Origin: Sulfurovum sp.
GTDB taxonomy: Bacteria; Campylobacterota; Campylobacteria; Campylobacterales; Sulfurovaceae
NCBI GenBank assembly: GCA_015490315.1
Contig: WFYB01000229.1
Span: 1 to 7,076 of the forward strand
Direction of reading: 5' to 3'
Length of the DNA stretch: 7,076 bases
Within the stretch, counting starts at the first letter, position 1. Each line of letters opens with the position of its first letter. The notes under the pieces are model-generated. The model saw only the letters and a list, made by a program, of their open reading frames with translations. It did not search any database and was not told the origin of the DNA. A program made the translations under genes and the position numbers. Shown one piece after another: positions 6,126 through 7,076 of the stretch.

Positions 6126-6413
6126 CTATTTGACCTCTACGACTTCCACCACCGCAGGAAAGCCGGGGCCGACAGCTTTTTTGACAAGCTTTGCTTTGAG
6201 TTTGACTATCTCTTTTTGTCTTTTCAGCAGATCAAATTTTGTTGCATTTTGTATCTTGTAGCTCTTATGGCTTTTGTGATCCTCAATGACCAGATAGGTA
6301 TGCGGTTCAGAGCCTTTCATATAAAGCCCCCCTTCAAGTTCCAAATCGCCGTTTTGTGCACATCCCATCATCACTCCTAATCCCAAAATAGCAAAAACTA
6401 TATATATTTTCAT
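6126..6413 (-). CDS. Small putative lipoprotein
   Basis: The 95-residue precursor starts with a short lipoprotein-type signal, MKIYIVFAILGLGVMMGC. Lys2 is the only early charge and Cys18 the predicted lipidated residue; the box VMMGC is acceptable but not the classic LAGC. Residue 19 is Ala, so no inner-membrane-retaining Asp is seen, and outer-membrane placement is inferred. The mature 78 residues look beta-rich, with alternating strands TYLVIEDH (39-46), SYKIQN (51-56), IVKLKAKLVKKA (69-80) and AVVEVVEVK (87-95). This could be a small OB-like barrel, but I recognise no named family. GAGGAG (6429-6424) precedes ATG 6413 by 10 nt and overlaps the end of the upstream peptidase gene, whose stop is 15 bp away, so the two are probably one operon. 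A role with the peptidase is speculation. Confidence 0.7.
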   Translation of the reverse strand: MKIYIVFAILGLGVMMGCAQNGDLELEGGLYMKGSEPHTYLVIEDHKSHKSYKIQNATKFDLLKRQKEIVKLKAKLVKKAVGPGFPAVVEVVEVK

Positions 6414-6428
6414 ACTATCTACACTCCT

Positions 6429-7076
6429 CTATTTCACTATTATCGTAGCTTCGGTTGTACCATTCAGGCTTAGATTTATATCAATTATACCTGTCAAGTT
6501 ATCACCTACTTTATAGTAGTAGTTTCCTTGTGGTGCCACTGTACCTGATCCTGTTTGCAATCTAGGCTGAGGATCATAGTTGAAGAAATTGATAGAGCCC
6601 AACTCATACATACTGTTATTGTAGCTATCAACCGTAAAATCACCGGTATTGTAGGTAGGCAGATCCTGCAGATTATCATCATCAGAGAGCATTACAGCAA
6701 TACCCCACTCTCTCAGCAGATCTGCAAATGTTTTCCCGCTGCCCTGCGGTGTTTGGTGTACGGCATCCATCACAGCATCTTCATGCTGCAAACTGTTATA
6801 GACAATATCATGCAGTACTTTGGCACCGCCATAGTTGCGTACCAGGAAAGTACCAAATGCACTTACTTCTGAGTAATTGGCAAGGGTATTACTCCATGAA
6901 GTCAGTGAGAGTGTATTGTTTGCATTAAAATCAGGGTATCTTCCTTTTATATTACCACTGCTGCCTGCACTGCCATCCGCAGGATCCACACCTCTAGGGC
7001 CAGTATGCTCAATCTTGGTAGCGATAAGATCTTCTGTCGTCTCGGAGAGCATCTCATTGATCCAGGTATCATCATC
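6429..7076 (-). CDS. C-terminal part of an M30/hyicolysin-like zinc metallopeptidase (5' end outside window)
   Basis: The frame stays open to the window edge, so the 215 visible residues lack the N-terminus. The first ones read DTWINEMLSETTEDL (3-17). This resembles the segment after HExxH in M30-type and related gluzincin peptidases, where the Glu of W-x-N-E is a plausible third zinc ligand (Glu8 here). The HExxH helix itself must lie outside the window. FGTFLVRNYGGAKVLHDIV (74-92) and TFADLLREWGIAVMLSD (116-132) match the usual helical second half of such domains. Residues about 145-215 are beta-rich and Asn/Gly/Thr-rich, ending in an apparent C-terminal beta domain (about 176-215). The protein is probably secreted, judging by family and composition, but no signal peptide can be seen. 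An internal ATG at 7052 is not the real start. It is followed at 15 bp by the lipoprotein gene. Confidence 0.72.
   Translation of the reverse strand, partial: DDDTWINEMLSETTEDLIATKIEHTGPRGVDPADGSAGSSGNIKGRYPDFNANNTLSLTSWSNTLANYSEVSAFGTFLVRNYGGAKVLHDIVYNSLQHEDAVMDAVHQTPQGSGKTFADLLREWGIAVMLSDDDNLQDLPTYNTGDFTVDSYNNSMYELGSINFFNYDPQPRLQTGSGTVAPQGNYYYKVGDNLTGIIDINLSLNGTTEATIIVK

Noticed and set aside
6159..6182. AAAGC...GCTTT hairpin followed by T residues as a murA terminator.
   Set aside because: The stem is only 5 bp with an 11-nt loop and a three-base T tail, and it lies inside the lipoprotein gene; too weak to annotate.
6728..6760. GSGKT in the peptidase (residues 112-116 of the visible part) as a P-loop.
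   Set aside because: The Gly/Ala needed five residues before GKT is a Thr, the context is a metallopeptidase helical region, and no Walker B partner is visible.

Overview
The window looks like a chromosomal segment from a Campylobacterota bacterium (the former Epsilonproteobacteria), perhaps near Sulfurovum or Sulfurimonas. The grounds are: densely packed genes on both strands; moderate G+C in genes against very AT-rich spacers; -10 boxes of the TACAAT/TAAAAT type with weak or absent -35 boxes; and the flavour of the proteins, namely a short UvrD-like helicase, an RsmD with an N-terminal extension, and a 421-residue MurA. The genus is inference. I see no tRNA, rRNA, CRISPR array, insertion sequence or prophage gene.

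Layout. (1) 1-1477, plus strand: a promoter sits directly on the start codon of rsmD, the 16S rRNA guanine-N2 methyltransferase. rsmD overlaps by 14 nt a gene for a NYN-type nuclease fused to a C-terminal LOTUS/OST-HTH domain. The pair looks like a small RNA-metabolism operon. (2) 1487-3897, minus strand: an unrecognised 111-residue protein and a complete SF1A (UvrD/Rep/PcrA-type) helicase are joined by a one-base stop/start overlap. An extended -10 promoter lies upstream. The helicase converges on the NYN gene with only 9 bp between the stops. (3) 4022-4600, minus strand: an unrecognised 192-residue protein with a charged, coiled-coil-like N-terminus. (4) 4601-4840: a 240-bp AT-rich divergent spacer with promoter-like elements, a 16-bp dyad and short phased repeats. 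(5) 4841-6106, plus strand: murA, first committed enzyme of peptidoglycan synthesis, with all key residues. (6) 6126-7076, minus strand: the C-terminal part of an M30/hyicolysin-like metallopeptidase, cut by the window edge, followed 15 bp later by a small lipoprotein gene. The pair looks like an envelope or secreted accessory operon.

Most of the window is core housekeeping (rRNA modification, DNA repair/replication, cell wall). The parts least explained by known biology are the NYN-LOTUS protein coupled to rsmD, the 111-residue protein coupled to the helicase, a possible beta-clamp-binding peptide inside the helicase, and the 192-residue protein opposite murA. I found no convincing undescribed multi-gene defence or mobile system.
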